DNA of 64,000 nucleotides from Clostridiales bacterium (GTDB lineage Bacteria > Bacillota > Clostridia > Christensenellales > Aristaeellaceae). The translations under genes and the position numbers were made by a program. The DNA is taken from contig SFFH01000009.1 of assembly GCA_004557905.1 (NCBI GenBank), forward strand, positions 1 to 64,000. The letters run 5' to 3'. Below, in pieces: positions 1 to 7,808 of this stretch. The notes beneath the pieces were generated by a model that was not told the DNA's origin, ran no database searches, and saw only the letters and a program-made list of their open reading frames with translations. Each line of letters begins with the position of its first letter. Position 1 is the stretch's first letter.

Positions 1-360
1 CTTGTTCTTCATGTGATACGGACAGTACACGCAGCCGTTCACGCAGTAGTTTGACAGGTACAGCGGAGCGAAGATGACGATGCGGTTGCCGTAGAACGCT
101 TGCTTGATCTCGCCCGCGATCTCGTAGATTTTCTGCACCTTCTCCGGGATTTCGCAGGCCAGCAGCACGCTCGCCTCCCGGTGGGTCAGGCCCGCGCAGG
201 TGCAGCCTGTTTCCGTCCTCCTGGGTCGCGCCTTCTCAAGGATCGCGTCGATCAGCGCCACGTTGTTCTTGTTCGCCTCGGCGTAGGCCAGCGTCTCGCG
301 GATCTCGCCGTCGTGAATGAATTCCTCCGCGTGCAGGGACTTGGGATTGTAGCTTGCCAT
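1..360 (-). CDS. hydG: [FeFe]-hydrogenase maturase HydG (tyrosine lyase), N-terminal 120 codons; continues past the window edge
   Basis: HydG is a radical-SAM enzyme that cleaves tyrosine to supply CO and cyanide ligands for the hydrogenase H-cluster. The ATG is at 360 and the frame is open to base 1, so only residues 1-120 are present. The radical-SAM cluster motif CVNGCVYCPYH is visible, with cysteines at residues 106, 110 and 113; the extended NYCVNGCVYCPYH form is typical of HydG and separates it from ThiH. It lies 38 bp downstream of hydE in the same direction, so it is the third gene of a maturation operon. The hydrogenase itself and hydF are not in the window. The C-terminal half, with its second iron-sulfur site, cannot be checked. 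Confidence 0.93.
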   Translation of the reverse strand, partial: MASYNPKSLHAEEFIHDGEIRETLAYAEANKNNVALIDAILEKARPRRTETGCTCAGLTHREASVLLACEIPEKVQKIYEIAGEIKQAFYGNRIVIFAPLYLSNYCVNGCVYCPYHMKNK

Positions 361-398
361 GGTTCTCTTCCTTTCTTCGGGTCAGAGTCTCTTCCCCT

Positions 399-1460
399 TC
401 AGATGGTTTTTGGTTCCTGATAATCGCCGCGGTCCGTCACGATTTCGTAACCGATCGCGGCCATTCTTTTCCGGAGATGCGCCACGCCCTGCGCGGATTC
501 ATCCCCGTCGGAAAGCTTGTTGTCATACAGCGCGTACTTTTTGCGCACCGCTGCGGGCGACAGGTTGGGCATCACGACGTTCGCCCCGGCGAGGATGCCC
601 TTCTCGCGGCCCGCGGGATCGATGGTGCCCAGCGCCGTCGTGGCCGGGAGCAGCGCGGCAGGGTGCATCAGCCGGAGGATGGACAGCAAATAGCACGTCA
701 GCGCTGCCGAGCCGGCCGGCCGGTCCGCAAACGGCGTCGCCGCATGCGGGATGAACGGCCCGATGCCCACCATCTGCGGCGAGAAGCCTTCAATGAACTT
801 GAGGTCCGCCGCCAGGTCCTGCGTCGTCTGATACGGCGAGCCGACCATGAACCCGCAGCCCACCTGATAGCCCAGATGCTTGAGGTCCCGCAGGCAGCGC
901 ATGCGCCGCTCAAAGGACATCTCCTTCGGGTGAAGCCGCGCGTAGTGCGCGGGGCTGGCCGTCTCGTGGCGCAGCAGGTAGCGGTCCGCGCCCGCCTCGC
1001 GCAGCCGCGCAAAGCTCTCGTACCCCCGCTCGCCCAGGGACAGCGTCACCGCGCAGTCCGGATAGCGCGCCTTGATCGCGCGCACGATCTCCGTCATCCG
1101 CTCGTCGGTGAAGAAAGCGTCCTCACCGCCCTGCATCACGAACGTGCGAAAGCCCAGCGCATAGCCCTCCTCGCAGCAGGACAGGATGTCGTCCTTCCCG
1201 AGCCGGTAGCGCGCGCAGCCTGCGTTGCTGCGGCGGATGCCGCAGTACAGGCAGTCGTTTTTGCAGATGTTGCTGATCTCGATCAGCCCGCGGATGAACA
1301 CGCGGTTGCCGTAGGCCTGCCGCCGAACCGCATCCGCGTATTTGGCCAGCAGCGCCGCCGCTTCCGCGTCCCGCCCGTCGATCAGCTGCGCGTATTCCTC
1401 CAGGCTCAGCGCATGGTGCTTACAGAGCTTGCTGACCAGCGCCCGGATCGCCTCAGTCAT
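399..1460 (-). CDS. hydE: [FeFe]-hydrogenase H-cluster radical SAM maturase HydE
   Basis: 353 aa, the usual length for HydE, which works with HydG and HydF to build the di-iron subcluster of [FeFe] hydrogenase in the cytoplasm. The radical-SAM motif CKNDCLYC has cysteines at residues 66, 70 and 73, followed by GIRRSNAGCARYRL as in HydE and related PylB/BioB-like enzymes. Its ATG overlaps the stop codon region of the upstream regulator by 8 bp, which implies translational coupling. hydG follows after 38 bp. The combination with hydG makes HydE much more likely than BioB or PylB. Confidence 0.95.
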   Translation of the reverse strand: MTEAIRALVSKLCKHHALSLEEYAQLIDGRDAEAAALLAKYADAVRRQAYGNRVFIRGLIEISNICKNDCLYCGIRRSNAGCARYRLGKDDILSCCEEGYALGFRTFVMQGGEDAFFTDERMTEIVRAIKARYPDCAVTLSLGERGYESFARLREAGADRYLLRHETASPAHYARLHPKEMSFERRMRCLRDLKHLGYQVGCGFMVGSPYQTTQDLAADLKFIEGFSPQMVGIGPFIPHAATPFADRPAGSAALTCYLLSILRLMHPAALLPATTALGTIDPAGREKGILAGANVVMPNLSPAAVRKKYALYDNKLSDGDESAQGVAHLRKRMAAIGYEIVTDRGDYQEPKTI

Positions 1461-1710
1461 GGAAGATCACGCTGGAGAACGAGGTCTTCACGCTCACGCC
1501 CGCCATCTTGCCGATCCGCCCCGAGAGCGCGGAGATCGTGTCCTGCGGTGCGTCCAGCGCGATGGAGATGATGCTGATTTTTCTTTGGCGGTAGGGAATG
1601 CCCATCCGTCCGATGATGTATTCGCCGTACTCGTGCAGCACGGCGTTCACCTGCTCCACGGCGTCCAGATTGTCGATGATGATGCTCATCACGGCCACAC
1701 GGCTGTCCAT
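1453..1710 (-). CDS. TM1266-type iron-only hydrogenase system putative regulator
   Basis: 85 aa. The start was set at 1710 because a GGAGGAG Shine-Dalgarno lies 6 nt upstream; a longer frame upstream has no better site. The sequence begins MDSRVAVMSIIIDN, has VLHEYGEYIIGRMGIPY in the middle and ends with a SVIFHD tail. This matches the small ACT/NikR-C-like family called iron-only hydrogenase system regulator (TM1266 family), which is usually found beside hydE/hydG. It has no recognisable DNA-binding domain, so the regulatory role is by family naming only. It is the first gene of the hyd operon. Confidence 0.82.
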   Translation of the reverse strand: MDSRVAVMSIIIDNLDAVEQVNAVLHEYGEYIIGRMGIPYRQRKISIISIALDAPQDTISALSGRIGKMAGVSVKTSFSSVIFHD

Positions 1711-1775
1711 ACAACGCTCCTCCTTCATGCGGGCTGTGCCCGCAGCACGATTCTTTGTGGTATTCCCTGCGCAAC

Positions 1776-1807
1776 AAAAATGCCGTGCCTCATTGCAAGG
1801 CACGGCA
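1776..1807 (-). terminator. Intrinsic terminator hairpin in the leader of the hyd maturation operon (possible attenuator)
   Basis: Perfect 10-bp stem TGCCGTGCCT / AGGCACGGCA with a 7-nt loop. On the minus strand it is followed by TTTTT. It could end transcripts of the upstream sugar transferase gene. However, a TATAAT box on the same strand lies further upstream (1885-1890), so transcripts starting there would also meet it about 65 nt before the regulator start. Confidence 0.75.
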
Positions 1808-1884
1808 AAAGCACGGCGAACGCCGCCTGTCTTTCTTTGTCCGCACCTTTCACGCAGAGGCTGTCTTTGTGTCAGGATGGAGAC

Positions 1885-1890
1885 ATTATA
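1885..1890 (-). promoter_or_regulatory. Putative -10 box for the hyd operon
   Basis: Consensus TATAAT on the minus strand. The -35 position, TTTTCC at a 17-bp spacer, is poor. Transcription from here would give a leader of about 170 nt that includes the 1776-1807 hairpin. Confidence 0.5.
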
Positions 1891-1922
1891 GCACAGATGA
1901 AAGAATTGGAAAAGGGGGAACT

Positions 1923-3257
1923 TTACTGCGTTTTCACGACTTCCTTGTTCACCATGCCGCCCAGCGCCGTCCTCAGCATGATCTTCAGGTCCAGCCCGAT
2001 GCTCCAGTTCTCGATGTACCACAGGTCGTACTGCACACGCTCCTCGATGGAGGTATCGCCGCGCAGGCCGTTCACCTGCGCCCAGCCCGTGATGACATGA
2101 TAGGGCACCTCCGGCCGGGGGCCGACGATGCTCATGTCGCCCCTGAGCACGTTGAAAAACTGCGGCAGCTCGTCCAGGCTGAACTTGCGGATGAAGCTGC
2201 CGAACCTCGTCTTGCGCGGATCGCTGTTGGTGCTCCAGCCTGTATCCTCCGTGCCGGTGACGCGCATGCTGCGGAACTTGAGCATTTTGAAGGGCTTCTT
2301 GTTCCTGCCGATGCGCTCCTGGCTGAAGAGCACCGGGCCGGGGCTGGAGAGCTTCACGCCGACGGCCACCGCCAGCATCACCGGGCTAAACAAAACAATC
2401 AGGCACAGCGAGATCACAATGTCCATCGCCCGCTTGACCATCGCCCAGCCCAGATCGTCCAGCGGCGTGACGCGCATGTCGATGAGCTTCGTGCGGCCCA
2501 GCGCTGTGATCGTCGGGTTTCTGGGAATGTAATCGTTGAAGAACGGGATCAGGCTCAGGCGAACGCCCTCCTTGTCCGCGGCGGCGAGGATGTCCGGCAT
2601 CACGGCGATATCCTGCGGGTCGAGCGCGACAATCACCTCATCCGGTCCGTTTTTCTCGAGAATGGCCTCCACCTGCGTATAATCCCCCAGGCATTTGCCC
2701 AGATCATCCTGTCTTTCGCAGCCGATATAGCCCATGATGGAAAAGCCAAGCTGCGGATTGCTCCGGAGATCCCGCGCGTACTGGCGCGCCAGATGGCCGC
2801 TGCCGATGACGATCACATGCTTGAGGTTGTAGCCGTGGCTTCGGTAATAGGAAAGCGCGCCGCGCAGCAGCATGCGCTTGAGGATGACGGCGGCGCTGGA
2901 AATCAGCCAGAACAGCACGAGCATCAGGCGAGAGAAGTCCACAATGCGCACGACGTAGAACGTCGCCATCAGCCCAAGCGTGCCCAGGCCGTTGACCAGC
3001 AGGATGCACAGGCCCTCCTCGCGCCTTCTGCGCAGGCGGCCATAGCCGTACAGGCCCAACGCATAGTACACCAGCACGATCAGGATGCAGTAGCCGAAGA
3101 TGAGCGCCACCAGCCTCGGGCTCGTCAGCTGCAGGGTCTGCCGGCCGCCCAGCACCTCAAAGCGCAGCCACAGCGCGCAGACATAGGACAGCAGCGTCAG
3201 CACGCCGTCCGAGATCAAATTGAGCGCATTGAGCATGCTCTGATTGCGCTTAACCAT
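1923..3257 (-). CDS. Polyprenyl-phosphate hexose-1-phosphate transferase (exopolysaccharide sugar transferase), with internal deletion
   Basis: 444 aa. Several N-terminal membrane segments fall within residues 10-135, followed by a nucleotide-binding-like CoA_binding_3 region near 147-245 (HVIVIGSGHLARQYAR). The C-terminal bacterial sugar transferase domain spans about 275-435: KRAMDIVISL, a membrane-associated helix, FKMLKFRSM, LDELPQFFNVLRGDMS and GPRPE. These enzymes start capsule or exopolysaccharide repeat units by moving a sugar-1-phosphate from a UDP-sugar onto undecaprenyl phosphate. One oddity is that GPRPEVPYHV runs straight into ITGWAQVNG. Relatives have about 19 more residues here, including a conserved RH-VRPG stretch, so activity is uncertain. 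It lies 31 bp downstream of the MATE gene and probably shares its promoter. Confidence 0.88.
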   Translation of the reverse strand: MVKRNQSMLNALNLISDGVLTLLSYVCALWLRFEVLGGRQTLQLTSPRLVALIFGYCILIVLVYYALGLYGYGRLRRRREEGLCILLVNGLGTLGLMATFYVVRIVDFSRLMLVLFWLISSAAVILKRMLLRGALSYYRSHGYNLKHVIVIGSGHLARQYARDLRSNPQLGFSIMGYIGCERQDDLGKCLGDYTQVEAILEKNGPDEVIVALDPQDIAVMPDILAAADKEGVRLSLIPFFNDYIPRNPTITALGRTKLIDMRVTPLDDLGWAMVKRAMDIVISLCLIVLFSPVMLAVAVGVKLSSPGPVLFSQERIGRNKKPFKMLKFRSMRVTGTEDTGWSTNSDPRKTRFGSFIRKFSLDELPQFFNVLRGDMSIVGPRPEVPYHVITGWAQVNGLRGDTSIEERVQYDLWYIENWSIGLDLKIMLRTALGGMVNKEVVKTQ

Positions 3258-3288
3258 GCGTTATCCTGCCTTTCTTTTGCAAGTCCCG

Positions 3289-4677
3289 TCAGCCTTCCCT
3301 GACGACGCTGCGCTGCTTCCACCTTCCGCGGCGATACAGCACGGCAGTCAGCACCGCGCCCATGACCCAGGAGATGAGCAGCGAGATGAAGATGGAATCC
3401 GGCGTGCCGTTTGGCAGCGTCTCGCTGCGGGTGAAGTACGCGATGGCGTATGCCAGCGGCATGCGGATGACAAATGTGGTGATAAAGGAGATCCACATCG
3501 GGGTGACGGTGTCGCCCGCGCCGCGCATGACGCCGGATAGGCTCTGCGTGACGGACATGGCGATATAGCCCGCAGCCAGGATGTGCAGCATGTGCACGCC
3601 CAGGCGGACGACCTCCTCTGTGGAGGTGAACATGCGCATCAGATTTTCGCCGAACAGCAGGATGCACGCCACCAGCACGACGGCCACCGCCAGGCCCGCG
3701 GCCACGCCCTTGCGCACGCCCTCGTGCACGCGGTCCATGCGGTTTGCGCCCACATTCTGTCCGACGAACGTCGTCATCGCCGTGCCGAAGGTGAAGTTGG
3801 GCATCATCGCAAAGCCGTCCACGCGCATCACGACGATCGCACACGCGATGACGCTGGTGCCGAACGAGTTGGTCAGCGCCTGCACGACGATGGCCGCCAT
3901 GGAGAAGATCGCCTGCGTCAGGCCGGAGGGCAGGCCGAGCCGGATGGTCCTAACCGTCATGTGCCTGTCCGGAATGAGGCTCCGGGCACGCAGCGTCAGC
4001 GTCTGGCGCATGTGGCACAGCCGCCAGAGGCACAGCACCGCAGATGCCCCCTGCGCGATGGCCGTCGCCAGCGCCACGCCATCCGCCGTCATGCCCATCT
4101 TCGCGACGAACAGCAAATCCAGCGCGATGTTGAGCAGGCACGCCACGATCAGGAAGATCAGCGGCGAGACGGAATCGCCCAGGCCGCGCAGGATGCCGGA
4201 GACGATGTTGTAATACGCGCAGCCCATGATGCCCACGGTGATGATCGTCAGGTAATCGACCGCCATGCCGTACACATCCGCCGGCGTGTCCAGCAGCGTC
4301 ATCAGCGGCTCGATCATCAGCGGGCCGACCGCCATGATGATCAGGCTGGCGATGAACGTGAGCGTCAGGCAGGTGCCCACGCTCGCCTCCAGCTCCTCCT
4401 GCCTGTGCGCGCCGAAGTACTGCGACACCAGAATGCCCGCGCCGGTGGAGATGCCCATGAACAGCAGCAGCAGGAGGTTGAGAATCGGGCCGCTGGCGCC
4501 CACGGCGGCCAGCGCGCTGTCGCCGACATACTGGCCCACGATGATCGAATCGGCCGTGTTGTACATCTGCTGCGCCAGGTTGCCGATCAGCAGCGGCACC
4601 GAAAAGACGATCAGGTTGCTCAGCGGCTTGCCCACCGTCATGTCCTGCGCGCCAAAAAACTTCTTCAATCGGTTCAT
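3289..4677 (-). CDS. MATE family efflux transporter
   Basis: 462 aa with about twelve hydrophobic segments and the two-fold repeat of MATE proteins. It has an N-terminal FSVPLLIGNLAQQMYNTADS motif and MTVRTIRLGLPSGLTQAIFS at the start of the second half. MATE proteins export cationic drugs or metabolites using Na+ or H+ gradients; the DinF/NorM-like clostridial clade here has no known substrate. A full consensus promoter lies just upstream (4732-4760). The sugar transferase follows closely, so flippase-like export linked to polysaccharide synthesis is possible but unproven. Confidence 0.93.
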   Translation of the reverse strand: MNRLKKFFGAQDMTVGKPLSNLIVFSVPLLIGNLAQQMYNTADSIIVGQYVGDSALAAVGASGPILNLLLLLFMGISTGAGILVSQYFGAHRQEELEASVGTCLTLTFIASLIIMAVGPLMIEPLMTLLDTPADVYGMAVDYLTIITVGIMGCAYYNIVSGILRGLGDSVSPLIFLIVACLLNIALDLLFVAKMGMTADGVALATAIAQGASAVLCLWRLCHMRQTLTLRARSLIPDRHMTVRTIRLGLPSGLTQAIFSMAAIVVQALTNSFGTSVIACAIVVMRVDGFAMMPNFTFGTAMTTFVGQNVGANRMDRVHEGVRKGVAAGLAVAVVLVACILLFGENLMRMFTSTEEVVRLGVHMLHILAAGYIAMSVTQSLSGVMRGAGDTVTPMWISFITTFVIRMPLAYAIAYFTRSETLPNGTPDSIFISLLISWVMGAVLTAVLYRRGRWKQRSVVREG

Positions 4678-4731
4678 CTTTCTGTTTCTTTCCCTGTCAA
4701 GCAGGTCTTCTCTTATATATCATTATCTTTC

Positions 4732-4760
4732 ATTATAAACTGCGGAATATATGCTGTCAA
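4732..4760 (-). promoter_or_regulatory. Consensus sigma-A promoter of the MATE / sugar transferase pair
   Basis: On the minus strand TTGACA (4755-4760) and TATAAT (4732-4737) are both perfect matches with a 17-bp spacer. It sits between the GH3 terminator and the MATE start. Confidence 0.88.
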
Positions 4761-4767
4761 CATCAAA

Positions 4768-4789
4768 GCGGACGGCCGAAGCCGTCCGC
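4768..4789 (-). terminator. Terminator hairpin after the GH3 beta-glucosidase
   Basis: Nine-bp GC stem GCGGACGGC / GCCGTCCGC with a 4-nt loop, 26 bp past the GH3 stop codon. The minus-strand T tract is short (TTTG), so termination may be incomplete. Confidence 0.65.
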
Positions 4790-4814
4790 CTGATTGGAAT
4801 GCCGCGTTTATGCA

Positions 4815-6950
4815 TCACAGCCTGAACGACGCTTTGAGCAGATCCCCGTCGCGGCTGGAGTGGCCGATCATCAGCTCGAACTCGCCCGGCTCGGTCACGC
4901 GCTGCTCCCGGCGGTTGACCAGCGAGAAGTCCTCGCGCGTGAAGCGGAACGTCACATGCGCCGTCTCGCCCGGCGCAAGCGTCACCTGTCTGAAGGCGAT
5001 CAGCTGCTTGACCGGCGTGAGCACGGAGGAGACCACGTCGTGAAAGTACGCCTGCACGGTTTCCGTGCCGGTCATGCTGCCGGTATTGGTCACGTTCACG
5101 CCCGCCTCGAGCGTCTGCGCGTCGAACGTCAGGCCGTCATAGGCGAATGCGCTGTACCCCATGCCCTCGCCGAACGCGTACAGCGGCGTGTCCGGCAGGT
5201 CGCAGTAGCCCTTGCCCGCTTGCTTATGCCAGCCCGGCAGGCTGTTGTAATACACCGGCACCTGGCCGCTCGCGCGCGGGAAGGAGATGGGCAGGCGGCC
5301 GCTCGGGTTGATCTCGCCGAAGAGCGCCTTCGCCACGGCCTCGCCGCCGAACAGGCCGCCATTGAACGCGCAGAGGAACGCGTCCGCGTCCGTCGCCGCG
5401 CGGCCCACCGCCAGCGGCTTGGAGGCGACCAGCACCGTGATGAGCGGCATGCCGAGCGCACGCAGCGCGTCAAACAGCTCCATCTGCCTGCCGGAGAGCT
5501 CCAGCACCGCGCGGTCCTTCTCCTCGCCGGTCTGCGCGATCACGTCGCCCACGACCAGCACAATCGCGTCCGCGTCCCTGGCCGCTTCGACTGCGCCAGC
5601 AATGTCCTCGTCCTCACTATCCAGCACCGAGCAGCCGCGGTGATAGACGCACGCCATGCCGCGCTTTGCGCACGCCGCCTCCACGCCCTCCTTCACCGTC
5701 ACATACGGGCGCACCGGCTCGTGCTCGGGGTTGGGCGTCGGATGGGTGAAGTACGTCCAGTCGCCGTACTGCGCGCGGATGTCGTCCGCGTTCGATCCGA
5801 TGACCGCCACCTTCCTGACCGACGGCTGAAGCGGCAGCACGCCGTTGTTCGTCAGCAGCACGAGGCTCCTGTCCGACGCGTCCTTCGCCGCGGCCAGGTG
5901 CTCCGCGCAGCCCAGGCAGCCGGGCCTGCCAGCCTTCTCCGGCTTTTCAAACAGATTCATGCGCAGCTTGACCGTCAGGATGTGGCGCACCGCTTCGTCC
6001 AGCACGCTTTCCTCCAGCTCGCCCGCGCGCACAGCCTCAATCACCGCGTCGTAGAACTGCGTGGAGGTCATGATCATGTCGTTGCCCGCCTTCGCAGCCA
6101 TCACGGAGGCCTGTCTGGCCGTCTCTGCGACGTGCTGGCGGCGCACCAGGGCGTTCACGTTGTCCCAGTCGGTGACGACGAAGCCATCAAAGCCCAGCTC
6201 GCCGCGCAGGATGTCCTTGAGCGAGGTCCTGTCGACGGTAAACGGCGTGCCGTCAATGGCGCCGTAGGCCGTCATGACGCTGCCCACGCCCGCGTCGACC
6301 GCCTTTTTGAACGGCGGCAGGAACACCTCGCGCAGCTTGCGGTAGGTCATCTCCGTGTCGCAGGCGTCGCGCGCGCCGACCGCCTCGCCGTAGCCGATGT
6401 AGTGCTTGGCGCAGGCCAGGATGTGCTCGCCGTCCGCGAGATCATCGCCCTGAAAGCCTCGGATGATCGCCGCGCCCATCTCGCCCGCCAGGTACGGATC
6501 CTCGCCAAACGTCTCGTCGATCCGGCCCCAGCGCGTGTCGCGGCCCAGGCACAGCACCGGCGCAAACGTCCAGTGCAGGCCGTCGGTGGCCACCTCGCGC
6601 GCCGTCACCTGACCCATCACATAGGCTACATCGGGATCAAAGGAGCAGGCCGCTGCCAGCTGCGACGGGAAGATGGTCGCGTGATCGTTGAGGCTATGGC
6701 CGTGAACCGCGTCAATGCCGAAAATCACCGGAATGCCCAGCCGGGATTCCTCCATCGCGGTCTTCTGAATCTCGCGCGCGTCGTCGCCCAGCACATGCAG
6801 GAACGAGCCCGCGCCCAGGCGCGCCCAGCGCAGCGCCTCCTCGCGCCCCACGATTGCATAGGGCACCTGAATCATCTGCGCGGCCTTCTCCTCCAGCGTC
6901 ATGCCGGAAAGCAGTTCTTCCACGCGCGCGGCCATCGTTTTGCTGTCCAT
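4815..6950 (-). CDS. Glycoside hydrolase family 3 beta-glucosidase (BglX-like)
   Basis: 711 aa without a signal peptide, so a cytoplasmic enzyme that removes non-reducing-end glucose (or xylose) from oligosaccharides. The domains run GH3 N-terminal barrel (to about 300), GH3 C-terminal sandwich (about 360-580) and a fibronectin-III-like tail. The catalytic nucleophile Asp lies in GFVVTDWD near residue 261; KHYIGYGE and GRDTRWGRIDETFGEDP are other family motifs. The second ATG (6950) was chosen because GGAGG sits 6 nt before it but directly against the first ATG (6956). It starts 24 bp after ecfT, so it is probably co-transcribed with the ECF transporter, an unusual pairing. Confidence 0.93.
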   Translation of the reverse strand: MDSKTMAARVEELLSGMTLEEKAAQMIQVPYAIVGREEALRWARLGAGSFLHVLGDDAREIQKTAMEESRLGIPVIFGIDAVHGHSLNDHATIFPSQLAAACSFDPDVAYVMGQVTAREVATDGLHWTFAPVLCLGRDTRWGRIDETFGEDPYLAGEMGAAIIRGFQGDDLADGEHILACAKHYIGYGEAVGARDACDTEMTYRKLREVFLPPFKKAVDAGVGSVMTAYGAIDGTPFTVDRTSLKDILRGELGFDGFVVTDWDNVNALVRRQHVAETARQASVMAAKAGNDMIMTSTQFYDAVIEAVRAGELEESVLDEAVRHILTVKLRMNLFEKPEKAGRPGCLGCAEHLAAAKDASDRSLVLLTNNGVLPLQPSVRKVAVIGSNADDIRAQYGDWTYFTHPTPNPEHEPVRPYVTVKEGVEAACAKRGMACVYHRGCSVLDSEDEDIAGAVEAARDADAIVLVVGDVIAQTGEEKDRAVLELSGRQMELFDALRALGMPLITVLVASKPLAVGRAATDADAFLCAFNGGLFGGEAVAKALFGEINPSGRLPISFPRASGQVPVYYNSLPGWHKQAGKGYCDLPDTPLYAFGEGMGYSAFAYDGLTFDAQTLEAGVNVTNTGSMTGTETVQAYFHDVVSSVLTPVKQLIAFRQVTLAPGETAHVTFRFTREDFSLVNRREQRVTEPGEFELMIGHSSRDGDLLKASFRL

Positions 6951-6974
6951 ACGCATCCTCCTTTTCTCACCTGA

Positions 6975-7808
6975 TCAGATGAACGGGTTGTAGAAGCGGT
7001 TCCCATCGTGAAACGTGATGACGATGCTCAGTGCCAGCAGAAAAACGCCCAGCGCAAGCGCGAGGTAGTCGTTCCGGGCAAACGGGCGCCGGCGGTACCA
7101 GGTGCGCTTTTTGTTTTTGCCGAAGCCGCGCAGCTCCATGGCATTGGAGATCACGTCGATGCGCGCCAGGCTGGAGAGGATCAGCGGCAGCAGGATGCCC
7201 GCCGCATTTTTCATCCGCGTGAAAAGCGGCTCCTTTTTGCCCAGCTCCACGCCGCGCGCCTGCTGCGCCTGGCTGATGCTGTGATAGTCGCGCTGGATAT
7301 CCGGGATGTAGCGCAGGGCGATGGCCACCGAGTAGCCCACGCGGTAGGACACGCCGATACTGTTTAAGCTCGCGGCGAACTCGCTGGGGTCCGTCGCAGA
7401 GATGAACAGGATCGCCACCGGCAGCGCAATGAAGTACTTGAGCGTGATGTTCAGCAGGTAGAACAGCTCCTCCGCCGTGATGGCGAAGCGCCCGGGCAGG
7501 TTTACAAGCACATGCCGCGTGCCGTAGATCTCCGTGCCCTGATTGGGGTTGAAAATGAAGACGAAGAAGTTGTTCATCAGCAGGAAGATCAGCATGAACA
7601 CGAGCATGAATCGGACTTCCTTCACCCGGATGCGGCTGGCCTTAAACGCCAGCAGGCTGACAAGCAGCAATCCCAGCAGCACGCGCGTGTCGTACGTCAG
7701 CATCCCGGCGAACGTGAAGAGCAGGAAAAACGCCAGCTTCGTCGTGCCGGTCAGGTCGTGCACGACGCTCCTTCTGGGCAGATAGTTGAGCACCGTCTTA
7801 GCGGCCAT
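6975..7808 (-). CDS. ECF transporter transmembrane (T) component, EcfT/CbiQ family
   Basis: 277 aa with four to five membrane helices. It carries the two coupling helices with Ala-Arg-Gly type motifs, QQARGVELGKK and AMELRGFGKNKK, that dock onto the ATPases. The start is ATG 7808, with GGGAGG 9 nt upstream and an 11-bp overlap with the ATPase stop. T components form the energising module of energy-coupling-factor vitamin importers. Here the module is dedicated, since S, A-A' and T lie together. Confidence 0.92.
   Translation of the reverse strand: MAAKTVLNYLPRRSVVHDLTGTTKLAFFLLFTFAGMLTYDTRVLLGLLLVSLLAFKASRIRVKEVRFMLVFMLIFLLMNNFFVFIFNPNQGTEIYGTRHVLVNLPGRFAITAEELFYLLNITLKYFIALPVAILFISATDPSEFAASLNSIGVSYRVGYSVAIALRYIPDIQRDYHSISQAQQARGVELGKKEPLFTRMKNAAGILLPLILSSLARIDVISNAMELRGFGKNKKRTWYRRRPFARNDYLALALGVFLLALSIVITFHDGNRFYNPFI

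Noticed and set aside
1711..2022. N-terminal extension of the TM1266-type protein into the leader
   Set aside because: The extension crosses the terminator hairpin and promoter; the internal ATG has a strong ribosome site.
4794..6974. A 726-codon plus-strand frame opposite the GH3 gene
   Set aside because: Antisense of a well-supported enzyme; composition typical of shadow frames.
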